Assembly (NCBI GenBank): GCA_022360905.1
Contig: JAKSBX010000156.1
Location: forward strand, 62,001 to 126,000
Direction: 5' to 3'
Length of the DNA stretch: 64,000 nucleotides
Source of the DNA: Chromatiales bacterium
GTDB taxonomy: Bacteria; Pseudomonadota; Gammaproteobacteria; Chromatiales; Chromatiaceae
Within the stretch, counting starts at the first letter, position 1. Every line of letters begins with the position of its first letter. The translations under genes and the position numbers were made by a program. The notes beneath the pieces were generated by a model. It was not told the DNA's origin and made no database searches. It was given only the letters and a program-made list of their open reading frames with translations. Positions 18,286 to 28,985 of this stretch are shown here, piece by piece.

Positions 18286-20769
18286 ATGACACTTCTAGGA
18301 CTGACACTTTTATTAATGACTTTCTGGGGACTGGCCTACGGCTCGGCGCGGGCCATTGTCTGGATCATCACCCCACCGATACTGCTGGTCACACTGATTC
18401 TGGCAGGTTTGGTCACACCGGTAGGATCCCTGTTGGTTGTCCTGCCCTACGCAATCTCTCTGTTTTTCTATCTGATGCCCGAGTATCGCAGGCAGTGGAT
18501 CAGCAAACCTCTGCTCGCTGCCTTCCGCAGTGTCATGCCCGCCATGTCACAGACAGAAAAGGAGGCCCTGAATGCCGGCAATGTCTGGTGGGACGGCGCG
18601 CTCTTTTCCGGTCAACCCAACTGGCAGAATCTGCTGCATCAGCCCGCCTGCCAACTGAGTGAGCGAGAGCAGGCATTTCTCGACGGACCGGTTGAAGAGC
18701 TCTGCAAGATGCTCGATGACTGGCAGATCACCCATGAGGATAAGGATCTGTCACCGCGCATCTGGGAGTTCATCAAAACCTCTGGGATGTTCGGCATGAT
18801 CATTCCTGAGAGTTATGGCGGCCTGGGTTTTTCTGCCTATGCCCATTCTCAAGTCGTGATGAAGATCGCCAGTCGCAGTATCACGGCGGCTGTCACCATC
18901 ATGGTGCCCAACTCCCTGGGCCCTGCCAAGCTGCTGTTGCAGTATGGCACCCAGGAGCAGAAAGAGCGCTATCTGCATAAACTCGCGAAAGGGGAAGAGA
19001 TACCCTGCTTCGCACTCACCAGCCCCAAAGCAGGCAGCGATGCCGGAGCTATCCCTGATAGCGGCGTGGTCACCTATGGTAGCTATCAGGGCAAAGAGGT
19101 ATTGGGTATCCGCCTGAACTTTGAAAAGCGTTACATCACACTGGCACCCATTGCGACACTGATCGGTCTGGCTTTCAAACTGGAAGATCCGGAGCGACTA
19201 CTGAGTGACGATCCATTACCCGGCATTACGGTGGCCCTGGTACCCAGAGAGACAGCCGGGATCAAAGTCGGCAAACGGCATATGCCTTTGGATATCCCTT
19301 TCCAGAACGGTCCGATCTATGGCCGGGATGTTTTCATCCCTATCGATTGGGTGATGGGTGGCGCTGAAGGGGCTGGACAGGGCTGGCGGATGTTGATGGA
19401 TTCGCTTTCTGAAGGTCGCGGTATCTCCCTGCCCGCACTTTCAACCGGCGCGGGAAAAACGGCCAGCCGTTATACCGGAGCCTATGCGGCGGTTCGCAGC
19501 CAGTTCAACCAGCCAATCGGCCATTTCGAAGGCGTCGAGGAGGCACTGGCCAGAATCGGTGGACTCACCTACCAAATGGATGCCGCACGTAAACTGACAC
19601 TGAGCGCCCTGGATAGCGGAGAGACCCCATCCGTTATTTCGGCAATCGTCAAATACCATCTGACCGAGCGCTATCGTCAGGTGATCAACGACGCCATGGA
19701 TATTCAGGGTGGCAGTGGCATCTGTCTTGGCCCGGATAATCTGCTCGGCCGAGCCTATCAGGCGATTCCCATCGGCATCACAGTGGAAGGCGCCAATATT
19801 CTCACCCGCAGCATGATCATTTTCGGTCAGGGTGCGATTCGCGCCCATCCGTTTGTACTCAAGGAGTTTGAAGCGGCTGAGAATCCTGATCAACAGGCCG
19901 GTCTGACACAGTTCGACAGTGCGCTGTTCGGCCACATCGGTTTTGTTGTCACCAATTTTGCCAGAACCCTCTGGCTGGGCCTCACCCACGGGCGTCTTTC
20001 AGAGAGCCCGAAAGGCGGCCCCATGCGTCGTTACTTCCAGCGACTCAACTGGATGTCGGCATCCTTTGCCCTGACCACAGATCTCGCCCTGATGACCCTC
20101 GGCGGATCTTTGAAACGCAAGGAGCGTCTGTCGGCAAGACTGGGTGACATTCTGAGCAACCTCTATATCGCCAGTGCCTGTCTGAAACGGTTTGTTGAAG
20201 AGGGTGAAAAAGATGAAGATATACCACTGATGCAGTGGGCGCTGGATGAGTCACTCTATCGTATACAGCACGCCTTGAGAGGACTTTTGCGCAACATGCC
20301 CGTCAGACCTCTGGCCTGGATTATGCGAGTGTTGATCTTCCCCACAGGCTTGCCATTCCATAAGCCCACAGATCGATTGGATCACCAGGTTGCCCGTGCT
20401 CTGCTGACTCCAGGAGAGGTACGGGATCGCCTCACCCAGGGTGTCTTCACGGACGATGACCCGCAACAACGTATCGCTCAGCTCGAACAGGCTATGCTTG
20501 CTGTATCAAAAGTGATCCCCCTGGAAAAGACCCTGAAACGGGCGAAACGGGCAGGACAGCTGCATGCACGTGAGTTGCCGGAATTGATTCAGGAAGCGAT
20601 CAAACTGGGAATCTTGAGTGAATCTGACAAGACCCTGCTGGCAGAAGCGGAACGCTTGCGTAACCAGGTCATAGAAGTCAACGCCTTTGAACGGTTAATG
20701 CCGAGCGGCGCAGGCTCCGGGAAACAGCAGTCGAAGGTATCAACGATCAATAAATTGGGTGCAGCCTGA
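18286..20769 (+). CDS. fadE: Acyl-CoA dehydrogenase, FadE type
   Basis: 827 aa with N-terminal TM region, FALTSPKAGSDAGAIPD, AMDIQGGSGICLGPDNLLGRAYQ, long C-terminal DUF1974-like region. Confidence 0.95.
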   Translation: MTLLGLTLLLMTFWGLAYGSARAIVWIITPPILLVTLILAGLVTPVGSLLVVLPYAISLFFYLMPEYRRQWISKPLLAAFRSVMPAMSQTEKEALNAGNVWWDGALFSGQPNWQNLLHQPACQLSEREQAFLDGPVEELCKMLDDWQITHEDKDLSPRIWEFIKTSGMFGMIIPESYGGLGFSAYAHSQVVMKIASRSITAAVTIMVPNSLGPAKLLLQYGTQEQKERYLHKLAKGEEIPCFALTSPKAGSDAGAIPDSGVVTYGSYQGKEVLGIRLNFEKRYITLAPIATLIGLAFKLEDPERLLSDDPLPGITVALVPRETAGIKVGKRHMPLDIPFQNGPIYGRDVFIPIDWVMGGAEGAGQGWRMLMDSLSEGRGISLPALSTGAGKTASRYTGAYAAVRSQFNQPIGHFEGVEEALARIGGLTYQMDAARKLTLSALDSGETPSVISAIVKYHLTERYRQVINDAMDIQGGSGICLGPDNLLGRAYQAIPIGITVEGANILTRSMIIFGQGAIRAHPFVLKEFEAAENPDQQAGLTQFDSALFGHIGFVVTNFARTLWLGLTHGRLSESPKGGPMRRYFQRLNWMSASFALTTDLALMTLGGSLKRKERLSARLGDILSNLYIASACLKRFVEEGEKDEDIPLMQWALDESLYRIQHALRGLLRNMPVRPLAWIMRVLIFPTGLPFHKPTDRLDHQVARALLTPGEVRDRLTQGVFTDDDPQQRIAQLEQAMLAVSKVIPLEKTLKRAKRAGQLHARELPELIQEAIKLGILSESDKTLLAEAERLRNQVIEVNAFERLMPSGAGSGKQQSKVSTINKLGAA

Positions 20770-20823
20770 GCCGCTCCTCGGTAACGGCATCCACCCTGAT
20801 AACAGCTGGAGTGAGGAACCACC

Positions 20824-22125
20824 ATGGTTATGGACACTTACCCACCAAGAAACGTATTCGTGGTAGATGGCAGTCGAACGCCTTTTCTCAAAGCTCGAGG
20901 CAAACCGGGCCCCTTCCGCGCCTCGGATATGGCTGTTTCAGCCGCTCGTCCCCTGCTGACCAGGCAACCCTTTGCGGCGGAAGAGCTGGATGAAGTGATT
21001 GTCGGGTGTATTGCACCGGGTCCCGACGAGGCCAACATTGCGCGAATTATCGCGCTGCGACTCGGCTGTGGAGACAAGGTGCCGGCCTGGACCGTTCAAC
21101 GCAACTGCGCCTCCGGCCTTCAGGCGATCGATAGTGCCGCGCTGGATATCGCCTCGGGCCGGGCCCATCTGGTGCTTGCCGGCGGCACCGAATCCATGAG
21201 CCATCACCCGATACTGCTCAATCAGGCGATGGTCGCCTGGCTGGCTGACTGGAACAGGGCGAAGAGCTTTGGTGCCAAAAGCCGACAGCTTGCCGCTTTG
21301 CGCCCTCAGCATCTGCAACTGGTTATTGCCCTGCTGCGAGGCCTGACCGACCCACTGGCCGGACTCACCATGGGTCAAACTGCCGAGAAACTGGCCTGGC
21401 GATTCGGTATTGACCGAGCGGCAATGGACAACTTTGCGGTACGCAGTCATCAAAGAGTTGCGGAGGCGATCGATGCGGGGCGTCTCGATGAGATCGAACC
21501 CATCTACAGTAACGGCGGTGAGCTTTTTGAAACGGATGATGGCTTGCGACGGGACAGCACGATTGAAAAACTGGCGACCCTCAAGCCGGCCTTCGATCGA
21601 CCGGTGGGACAGGTGACCGCCGGCAACAGTGCCCAGATCACTGATGGGGCAGCCATGTTACTGCTGGCATCGGAAGAGGCTGTGGAGAAACACAATCTCC
21701 CGATCCTCGGACGGGTGATCGACTCCCAGTGGTCTGCGCTCGATCCAACCCAGATGGGGTTGGGCCCGGTACATGCCATGGGCAGTCTGCTGCAGCGACA
21801 ACAGATGGATGGGGAGGCGATCGACTACTGGGAGATCAATGAGGCCTTCGCCGCGCAGGTACTGGCCTGTCAGGCCGCCTGGCAGGATAAGGACTACATG
21901 CAGCAGGAAGTGGGTTTGCAACAACCCCTGTCGGCAATCCCAGAAGAGCGGTTGAATGTGGATGGTGGCGCAATCAGTATCGGTCACCCGGTTGGCGCGA
22001 GTGGTGCCCGACTGGTGCTCCATCTGCTTAAGACCCTTGAGCAAAGGGGCGCAACGCGAGGTATGGCAAGTCTTTGCATTGGTGGCGGCCAGGGTGGCGC
22101 CATGTTGCTGGAGGTGGCGAAATGA
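20824..22125 (+). CDS. Acetyl-CoA C-acyltransferase (thiolase)
   Basis: VQRNCASGLQAIDSAA, INEAFAAQVLACQ, GGAISIGHPVGASGARLVLHLL, CIGGGQGGAMLLE. Confidence 0.95.
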   Translation: MVMDTYPPRNVFVVDGSRTPFLKARGKPGPFRASDMAVSAARPLLTRQPFAAEELDEVIVGCIAPGPDEANIARIIALRLGCGDKVPAWTVQRNCASGLQAIDSAALDIASGRAHLVLAGGTESMSHHPILLNQAMVAWLADWNRAKSFGAKSRQLAALRPQHLQLVIALLRGLTDPLAGLTMGQTAEKLAWRFGIDRAAMDNFAVRSHQRVAEAIDAGRLDEIEPIYSNGGELFETDDGLRRDSTIEKLATLKPAFDRPVGQVTAGNSAQITDGAAMLLLASEEAVEKHNLPILGRVIDSQWSALDPTQMGLGPVHAMGSLLQRQQMDGEAIDYWEINEAFAAQVLACQAAWQDKDYMQQEVGLQQPLSAIPEERLNVDGGAISIGHPVGASGARLVLHLLKTLEQRGATRGMASLCIGGGQGGAMLLEVAK

Positions 22126-24149
22126 GTAAGCACTGGCATCCCGAAACCGATGAACATGGTATCTGCTGGTTACACTTTGATCATGCCGACAGCCCAGTCA
22201 ACATTCTATCTCAAGACGCCTTAGCCGAATTGGCTGAATGTTTGGACGAACTGGATGCGCTGCAACCCAAAGGGCTGATCTTCATCTCCGACAAATCCTC
22301 CGGCTTCATTGCCGGTGCAGACGTCAACAGTTTCCGCAGTGGCATGCGTCAGCGGGAAGCAGAAGAGCACATCCATGGGGTTCATGAGCTGTTTGCGCGA
22401 ATCGAGAGTCTCGACTTTCCAACCCTGGCGCTGATTCACGGCTTCTGTTTGGGTGGTGGATTGGAATTGGCACTCAGCTGCAAGATCCGTATCGCGCAGG
22501 ACGATCCATCAACCCGGCTCGCCTTTCCGGAAGTCCGCTTGGGTATATTCCCCGGATATGGCGGCACTGTACGATCAATCCGCCGTCTCGGTGCCCTGCC
22601 CGCCATGCAGATGATGTTGAGTGGACGCAGTGTGAGCGCCCAACAGGCGAAAAAGATGGGACTGGTGGATCAGATTGCCCCGCAGAGGCAAATCAAAGCC
22701 CTGGCTTCACAGCTGATCCGCAAAGCCCCAAAACCACGCCCGCAAAAATTGCTCAGCCGCCTGGCCAATACACTGCCTGGGCGGATGATTGCCGCACCTC
22801 TGCTAAGGCGTGAAACCGCCAAGCACGCCAACAAGAACCACTATCCCGCCCCCTTTGCACTGATCGATCACTGGCAAAAGCATGGCGGTGACCCCGGGGC
22901 CATGTATCGCAGTGAAGCGAGTGAGGTGAGCCGTCTCGTGGTCGGTAGTACGGCACAAAACCTGATCCGGGTCTTCTTTCTGCAGGAGCGCTTGAAATCC
23001 CTGGGAGGCAAACAGGATTTTCATCCACACCATGTGCATGTGGTGGGCGGTGGCATCATGGGTGGCGATATCGCTGCCTGGTGTGCCCTGAAAGGCATGC
23101 AGGTAACTCTGCAGGATCGGGAAGCCAAGTTTCTCACCCGCGCCATCTCAAGAGCCCATAGCCTGTTCAGTCGAAAACTGCGTAAACCCCGTCTGGTAAA
23201 CGCCGCAATGGACCGACTGATGCCGGACCCGAAAGGATACGGTATCGCCAGAGCTGACGTGGCAATCGAGGCGATCTTCGAGGATATCGAAGCAAAGCAA
23301 CAGCTGTTCAAGCAACTTGAGGCGCAGATGCGGCCTGATGCCCTGCTGGCCACCAATACCTCCAGTATCCCTCTGGAAACCATCAGTGAGGTTCTAGACA
23401 ATCCTGGCCGCCTGATCGGTCTGCATTTCTTCAATCCGGTGGCCAAGATGCAGCTGGTTGAGGTTGTCCATGGCGAGCAGACGGATGCTGAATTGATTCA
23501 CAAAGGCGCCGCATTTGTCCGCTGCATCGATCGGCTGCCTCTGCCGGTGAAGAGTAGCCCGGGTTTTCTGGTCAACCGCATCCTGATGCCCTATCTGCTT
23601 GAGGCGATGAAGTTGATCGACGAGGGAGTACCGGCCCCGGTAGTCGACCAGGCGGCGGTGGATTTCGGCATGCCGATGGGACCGGTTGAACTGGCCGATG
23701 CGGTGGGATTGGATATCTGTCTGGCGGTTGCTGAAAAACTGGCCCCCCTGTTTGATCTGGAGATCCCAAATCAACTTAAGCAACAGGTGGCAGCACAGCA
23801 TCTGGGCAAGAAAAGCGGCCAGGGCTTCTATGCCTACGAAAAGGGACGCATCCGCAAGGATAAGGTTAAGAGTGGCTATATCCCACCCGAAGATCTGACC
23901 GACCGGATGATTTTCCGCCTGCTCAACGAATCGGTAGCCTGCCTGCGTGAAGGCGTGATTGAAGATGAGGATCTTTTGGATGCCGGCGTGATATTCGGCA
24001 CCGGTTTTGCCCCCTTCCGGGGCGGTCCGATGCATACCATTCACAGCGGCGGACTCGATACTCAGCGTCATCAGCTCGAGTTACTTGAAAAACGTCACGG
24101 TAATCAGTTCCATCCTGATGACGGATGGGCTAACTTAAGAGGTGTGTAA
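22122..24149 (+). CDS. Fatty-acid oxidation multifunctional protein (enoyl-CoA hydratase / 3-hydroxyacyl-CoA dehydrogenase), FadJ-like
   Basis: Crotonase domain (FIAGADVNSF, HGFCLGGGLELALSC) plus NAD-binding VVGGGIMGGDIAAWCALKG, HFFNPVAKMQLVEVV. ATG overlaps the thiolase stop (ATGA); the listed ORF extends upstream to 22074. Confidence 0.93.
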   Translation: MSKHWHPETDEHGICWLHFDHADSPVNILSQDALAELAECLDELDALQPKGLIFISDKSSGFIAGADVNSFRSGMRQREAEEHIHGVHELFARIESLDFPTLALIHGFCLGGGLELALSCKIRIAQDDPSTRLAFPEVRLGIFPGYGGTVRSIRRLGALPAMQMMLSGRSVSAQQAKKMGLVDQIAPQRQIKALASQLIRKAPKPRPQKLLSRLANTLPGRMIAAPLLRRETAKHANKNHYPAPFALIDHWQKHGGDPGAMYRSEASEVSRLVVGSTAQNLIRVFFLQERLKSLGGKQDFHPHHVHVVGGGIMGGDIAAWCALKGMQVTLQDREAKFLTRAISRAHSLFSRKLRKPRLVNAAMDRLMPDPKGYGIARADVAIEAIFEDIEAKQQLFKQLEAQMRPDALLATNTSSIPLETISEVLDNPGRLIGLHFFNPVAKMQLVEVVHGEQTDAELIHKGAAFVRCIDRLPLPVKSSPGFLVNRILMPYLLEAMKLIDEGVPAPVVDQAAVDFGMPMGPVELADAVGLDICLAVAEKLAPLFDLEIPNQLKQQVAAQHLGKKSGQGFYAYEKGRIRKDKVKSGYIPPEDLTDRMIFRLLNESVACLREGVIEDEDLLDAGVIFGTGFAPFRGGPMHTIHSGGLDTQRHQLELLEKRHGNQFHPDDGWANLRGV

Positions 24150-26005
24150 TGTTATTGTTTGAAAACTTACATCAACCTGAAGCAAACAGACAACAGTCCG
24201 ATAACAACGATAGTCTGAATATGAACAAACCAAATACAGATTACATCAGTCTCGATGTGGCAGATACACTAGCCGGTGTTTTTCAGGAACGGGTCAGGCG
24301 GACACCTGATGATGTCGCCTATATCCAATTCGATCCAGACGCAGAGCAGTGGCAAAAAAGCACTTGGCGTGAGATGGCGCAGCGGGTAGCACATTGGCAG
24401 GCAGCACTGAAACAGGAAGCGCTGAAACCGGGTGACCGGGTCGCCTTGATGATGAGAAACTGCAAGGAGTGGGTGATCTTCGATCAGGCAGCTTCCGGCA
24501 TGGGTCTGGTCACCGTTCCCCTCTACACCAATGACCGGGCGGAAAATATCGGTTATATCCTGCAGGATGCCGGGGTGCGTTTATTGCTGCTTGAAAATGA
24601 TCAGCAATGGCAGGATCTGCAACAGATCCGCAATCAGCTGGCCGGCCTGAATCGTATTGTCACCATGGAGAAAGTCGATCCACTGGGTCTTCAGCCACGC
24701 CTGATGCACATCGATGACTGGTTGCCCGATGTAACCGATCCAGAGTTGCAGATTGTCGACCAACCCAGTGAAGGCCTGGCGACCATCGTATACACCTCTG
24801 GGACCACAGGGCGATCCAAAGGGGTTATGTTGAGCCACAGAAATATCCTTTGGGATATCGAGAGCGGTGTAAAAATCATCGATATTCTGCCGACTGATAC
24901 CTTTCTCTCTTTTCTGCCCCTGTCTCACACCCTGGAACGAACGGTTGGCTACTATCTGGCAATGGTCGCTGGCGCGACAACCGCCTATTCCCGATCCATT
25001 GCGGATTTGGGTGAGGATTTGCAGATCATCAAACCGACCATTCTCGTCTCTGTACCACGTATTTTCGAACGGGTCTTTGCCAAGATTCAGGATAAGCTCG
25101 CCGCCGATTCCGCCATTGCGCAAAAACTGTTCAAGTTATCGGTCGAGACAGGTTGGCAGGTCTTCGAAAATATGCAGGGGCGACAACCCTGGAATGCAAA
25201 CATGTTACTTTGGCCACTACTGAAAAAGGTGGTAGCCGGTAAGATACAGCAGAAACTCGGTGGTAGATTACGCATCGCGGTCTCTGGCGGCGCACCACTC
25301 TCATCCGAAATTGCAAAAGTATTCATTGGACTTGGAGTACCTATTTTACAAGGCTATGGTCTGACCGAAACCAGTCCGATCATTTCTGCCAATACCCACG
25401 AAAACAACATTCCATCGAGTGTCGGTATCCCTTTTCCTGGCATCGAGGTCAAGATCAGCGATCAGGATGAGCTTTTATGCCGTGCACCCAATGTGATGTT
25501 GGGCTATTGGAACAATCGAACGGCCACAACCGAATGCATCGATGATCAGGGATGGTTCCACACCGGTGACAAAGCGAAGATTGAATCCGACCACATCTTC
25601 ATCACTGGAAGACTCAAAGAGATCATCGTACTCGCCAATGGAGAAAAAGTGCCTCCTGCAGATATGGAAATGTGTATCTCAATGGACAGCCTGTTTGACC
25701 AGGTACTGATTATGGGTGAAGGAAAGCCTTATCTCAGCGCACTGATTCACCTCAACCCTGAGCATGAAGATGCTGCCAACTACAATCCTGAAAATTTGAC
25801 TGAGGCAGAGGAGAAGAGCCTGCTTGAACGCGTAAACAGTCATCTGGATAACTTTCCCGGTTATGCCAAGATTGTAAGGTTAGCTTTGATTGGTGAAGCG
25901 TGGAGTGTGGAAAACGGTTTCATGACCCCAACACTTAAACTGCGTAGAAACAAGATATTCAGCGAACATGAAGAGGATCTTGATCAACTCTACAAAGGCC
26001 ACTGA
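24149..26005 (+). CDS. Long-chain acyl-CoA synthetase / AMP-dependent ligase
   Basis: IVYTSGTTGRSKGVMLSH, QGYGLTETSPI, GWFHTGDKAKI, GRLKEIIVLANGEKV. Confidence 0.94.
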   Translation: MLLFENLHQPEANRQQSDNNDSLNMNKPNTDYISLDVADTLAGVFQERVRRTPDDVAYIQFDPDAEQWQKSTWREMAQRVAHWQAALKQEALKPGDRVALMMRNCKEWVIFDQAASGMGLVTVPLYTNDRAENIGYILQDAGVRLLLLENDQQWQDLQQIRNQLAGLNRIVTMEKVDPLGLQPRLMHIDDWLPDVTDPELQIVDQPSEGLATIVYTSGTTGRSKGVMLSHRNILWDIESGVKIIDILPTDTFLSFLPLSHTLERTVGYYLAMVAGATTAYSRSIADLGEDLQIIKPTILVSVPRIFERVFAKIQDKLAADSAIAQKLFKLSVETGWQVFENMQGRQPWNANMLLWPLLKKVVAGKIQQKLGGRLRIAVSGGAPLSSEIAKVFIGLGVPILQGYGLTETSPIISANTHENNIPSSVGIPFPGIEVKISDQDELLCRAPNVMLGYWNNRTATTECIDDQGWFHTGDKAKIESDHIFITGRLKEIIVLANGEKVPPADMEMCISMDSLFDQVLIMGEGKPYLSALIHLNPEHEDAANYNPENLTEAEEKSLLERVNSHLDNFPGYAKIVRLALIGEAWSVENGFMTPTLKLRRNKIFSEHEEDLDQLYKGH

Positions 26006-26088
26006 AATCTGTTTCAATCAACACCGATCAGATTGCTTTATTAACTCGAGCTGGTATTCAGCTTCCTGTTAAGGCAGAGAGAAGAATA

Positions 26089-26454
26089 ATGATTAAATTC
26101 GTAATGTGCTTAACCAGACACCCGAATATCAGCCGAGCAGAGTTCAAAGACTATTGGATGAACAAACATGGCCCTTTTTTCATGCGTAATGCTCCGGCAA
26201 TGGGCGCAAAAAAATATGTGCAATCTCACACCCTGGAATCACCTTTAAATCAAGCACTCAAAGAATCCAGAAACATGCAACCGGAGTATGACGGTATTGC
26301 CGAAGTGTGGTTTGAATCTGCAGAGGCTCTGATGGAGGGCATGAGTTCTCCAGAAGGTCAGCAACTTGGCGCAGCTCTACTGGAAGATGAGAAGAATTTT
26401 GTTGATCACTCAAAATCTTCGGCATTCATTGTTGAAGAACACGAATTCGACTAA
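26089..26454 (+). CDS. EthD-domain protein
   Basis: MIKFVMCLTRHPNISRAEFKDYWMNKHGPFF...YDGIAEVWFESAEAL typical of EthD/Dabb-like ferredoxin folds. Confidence 0.8.
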   Translation: MIKFVMCLTRHPNISRAEFKDYWMNKHGPFFMRNAPAMGAKKYVQSHTLESPLNQALKESRNMQPEYDGIAEVWFESAEALMEGMSSPEGQQLGAALLEDEKNFVDHSKSSAFIVEEHEFD

Positions 26455-26492
26455 ATCGGCCGCTCATTAATGTCCCGCAATAGCCTGATTTT

Positions 26493-28985
26493 TTAACTAC
26501 TTGATGGCTTGACAGTTAATTGGCTGCTCATTTTTATAAATGACTTTGTCTGTTCAAGGCTCATTGGAGGACTACACAATTCACCCTGATATTCATCCAC
26601 ACCTTCCTGCTTCAACCATTCGAGCTGAAGTTCGTTCTCTACACCTTCGGCAACAATATCCAGGTCCATCTCTTTTGCCATGGTGATTAACGCTCTACAG
26701 ATACCTTCGGCATAGCGGTCATGCGGAAGATCCTTGATGAAACTATGATCAAGTTTCAGACAATCAAGATCAAAATCTCTCAGATAGGTAAATGCTGAAT
26801 AGCCAGTGCCAAAATCGTCCACCGCAATCTTGATACCCAGTTTTTTGAGTTCTTTGATGGTATTCCTGCTCAACTCAATATCATCGATCAAACTACTCTC
26901 GGTAATCTCCAACTTTAACATCTGAGGATTAAAGCCAGTTTTTTTGAGGATTGCAGATACCCTGGCAGGAAAGTCGAGTTGATTAAACTGATGCATTGAG
27001 ACATTCACATTCAGAGATATCATGTGGTCAGTTAGCGCTTGACATGCAAGCGCCTCCTGGCAAGCAGTCTCAAGCACCCAGTCTCCCAACTCATTAATCA
27101 TTCCGGAGTTTTCTAAAATAGGCAGAAACTCGATTGGACCTATGAAACCTTGCCTGGGGTGGTTCCAACGCAGTAACGCTTCAAAACTTGAAACCTGATT
27201 TGTATCAACTCTGACCAAGGGCTGGTAGTTCAGATGAAAACCGTTGTTTCTAATAGCCTGTACCAGCTCATGCTCCAGGCGTACAGATCCATCCTGTTCC
27301 AGGCCTAATTTATGATGATAGATTTCATAATGCCCTCGTCCGTTCTGTTTGGCATGATACATTGCCATGTCAGACTGCTGGATAAGATTGTCCAAAGTAT
27401 CATCACCGAAAGGATAATACGTGATACCAATACTACATCCAATATAGAGTTTTCTACCCTCGATCTCGAATGGCTCCTTTAGGGTTTCAATGATTAAATC
27501 GGCAACACGATAAGCACTGTCGACTGTATTGATTTGCTCAGTAACGACAACGAATTCATCACCACCAACCCTGGCAACTGTATCACCAAGTCTCAGCAGC
27601 TTTTTCAATCGTGATGCGACTTCCTTGAGCAGGCGGTCTCCGACATGATGCCCAATGCTGTCATTGATTTTCTTGAATCTATCCAGATCGATAAACATTA
27701 CCGCAATCAAATACTCACCACGTATCGCTTGCTCCATCGCATGGTTCAAACGATCTCTTAGAAGTTGTCGATTCGGCAGATTGGTAAGACTGTCATACTG
27801 AGCAAGATAGCGAATACGTGCTTCACTACGTTTACGTTCGCTGATATCCTGTGCAGCACAGATAATCTGGTTATTACCATCTTTTTTATGCAGAAAGGCG
27901 GCAGAAAGTGTTACCGGAAGTTGCTCACCATTCGGCAAACGGTATGCCGTATCAATCGGCTCAGCCCCTTTTTTGATTACCTGCTTAAGCCAGCCTTCGA
28001 CTCTGTCCGTCTCCTTTCTGGCAATGAGCTCTAGATAGGGTTTGCCGATCAGTTCGTCATCCGCATACTGCAACATATCCACTGCCGACTCATTGACTAA
28101 CAGCACTTGCCCTTGCTGGGATATGACCGTCAGAGCATCATGCATGTTGTTGAGTATGTCCTCGAGATACTGACGGGACACGGTACTCTTCGAGAGATCA
28201 AGGCTCATTCTGTTGAACGCGTCGATCAAATGCCCCAACTCATCCTCTCTTTGATGATCAATCTGCACCCCCTGATCACCCTGCCCCACTTGGTAAACAG
28301 ACTCTGCCAATTGCCTTATAGGTTTTACAAAACGCCTGGAGATCAACAACGCAAGCAGCAAACCGACTAAAAGCAGGAACATGGCTACGACGATCACGAT
28401 CTTGCCAGTATCTTTTTCAAACTGAGTGATAACCCGAGATTGGTCATCAGCCATGCGCTTGATCGTGTGTAGTTGAGGTTGCAGCGAAAGCCCTATAATA
28501 ACCCAGCCAGTCACTTCATCGGCGATATGAATAGGTGATACCACCTCCAGGGTCTTTGCCTTTTGTTGAATCAAGGGTTTGTTTTCAAACTCAATCCACT
28601 GCAAAACCGACGCATCCTCTATAGTCTCACCGTAGCGACTTAGCAGTTCAGTACCATCATGGACAACAGTCCCTTTGGAGTCGATAACAATGACGTACTC
28701 TATATCATCCAGATTGGATACACTTTGCAGCAGTTGAAACATAGCAAGCATATCGTATTCGTACAGTGGATTTACCAGATCCTCACTTAAAATCATACCT
28801 AGCATACGCAAGCGTTTATTGGCTTCTGCATGTAACGCACTACCCATAGCAGCAGCACTGGAGGTATTAATTCGTGAGAATACAGAGCCCGATTGGAGAA
28901 AAAAGACAATTGCCAGTACGATCACGACAACAATAATCACCATGCCAAAGGCGATCGTATAGCGATGTAGAAGTTTTTTTACCAT
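26493..28985 (-). CDS. Membrane-anchored HAMP-PAS-GGDEF-EAL cyclic-di-GMP protein
   Basis: Two TM segments with periplasmic sensor, HAMP, PAS, VARVGGDEFVVV, FEALLRWNHP, DDFGTGYSAF. Confidence 0.95.
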   Translation of the reverse strand: MVKKLLHRYTIAFGMVIIVVVIVLAIVFFLQSGSVFSRINTSSAAAMGSALHAEANKRLRMLGMILSEDLVNPLYEYDMLAMFQLLQSVSNLDDIEYVIVIDSKGTVVHDGTELLSRYGETIEDASVLQWIEFENKPLIQQKAKTLEVVSPIHIADEVTGWVIIGLSLQPQLHTIKRMADDQSRVITQFEKDTGKIVIVVAMFLLLVGLLLALLISRRFVKPIRQLAESVYQVGQGDQGVQIDHQREDELGHLIDAFNRMSLDLSKSTVSRQYLEDILNNMHDALTVISQQGQVLLVNESAVDMLQYADDELIGKPYLELIARKETDRVEGWLKQVIKKGAEPIDTAYRLPNGEQLPVTLSAAFLHKKDGNNQIICAAQDISERKRSEARIRYLAQYDSLTNLPNRQLLRDRLNHAMEQAIRGEYLIAVMFIDLDRFKKINDSIGHHVGDRLLKEVASRLKKLLRLGDTVARVGGDEFVVVTEQINTVDSAYRVADLIIETLKEPFEIEGRKLYIGCSIGITYYPFGDDTLDNLIQQSDMAMYHAKQNGRGHYEIYHHKLGLEQDGSVRLEHELVQAIRNNGFHLNYQPLVRVDTNQVSSFEALLRWNHPRQGFIGPIEFLPILENSGMINELGDWVLETACQEALACQALTDHMISLNVNVSMHQFNQLDFPARVSAILKKTGFNPQMLKLEITESSLIDDIELSRNTIKELKKLGIKIAVDDFGTGYSAFTYLRDFDLDCLKLDHSFIKDLPHDRYAEGICRALITMAKEMDLDIVAEGVENELQLEWLKQEGVDEYQGELCSPPMSLEQTKSFIKMSSQLTVKPSSS

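Noticed and set aside
18286-20769. fadE-like gene as a novel fusion because of its long C-terminus and N-terminal TMs
   Set aside because: This length and layout is normal for FadE-type acyl-CoA dehydrogenases.
23394-24071. 225-aa minus-strand ORF
   Set aside because: Antisense to the FadJ-like gene; no motif support.
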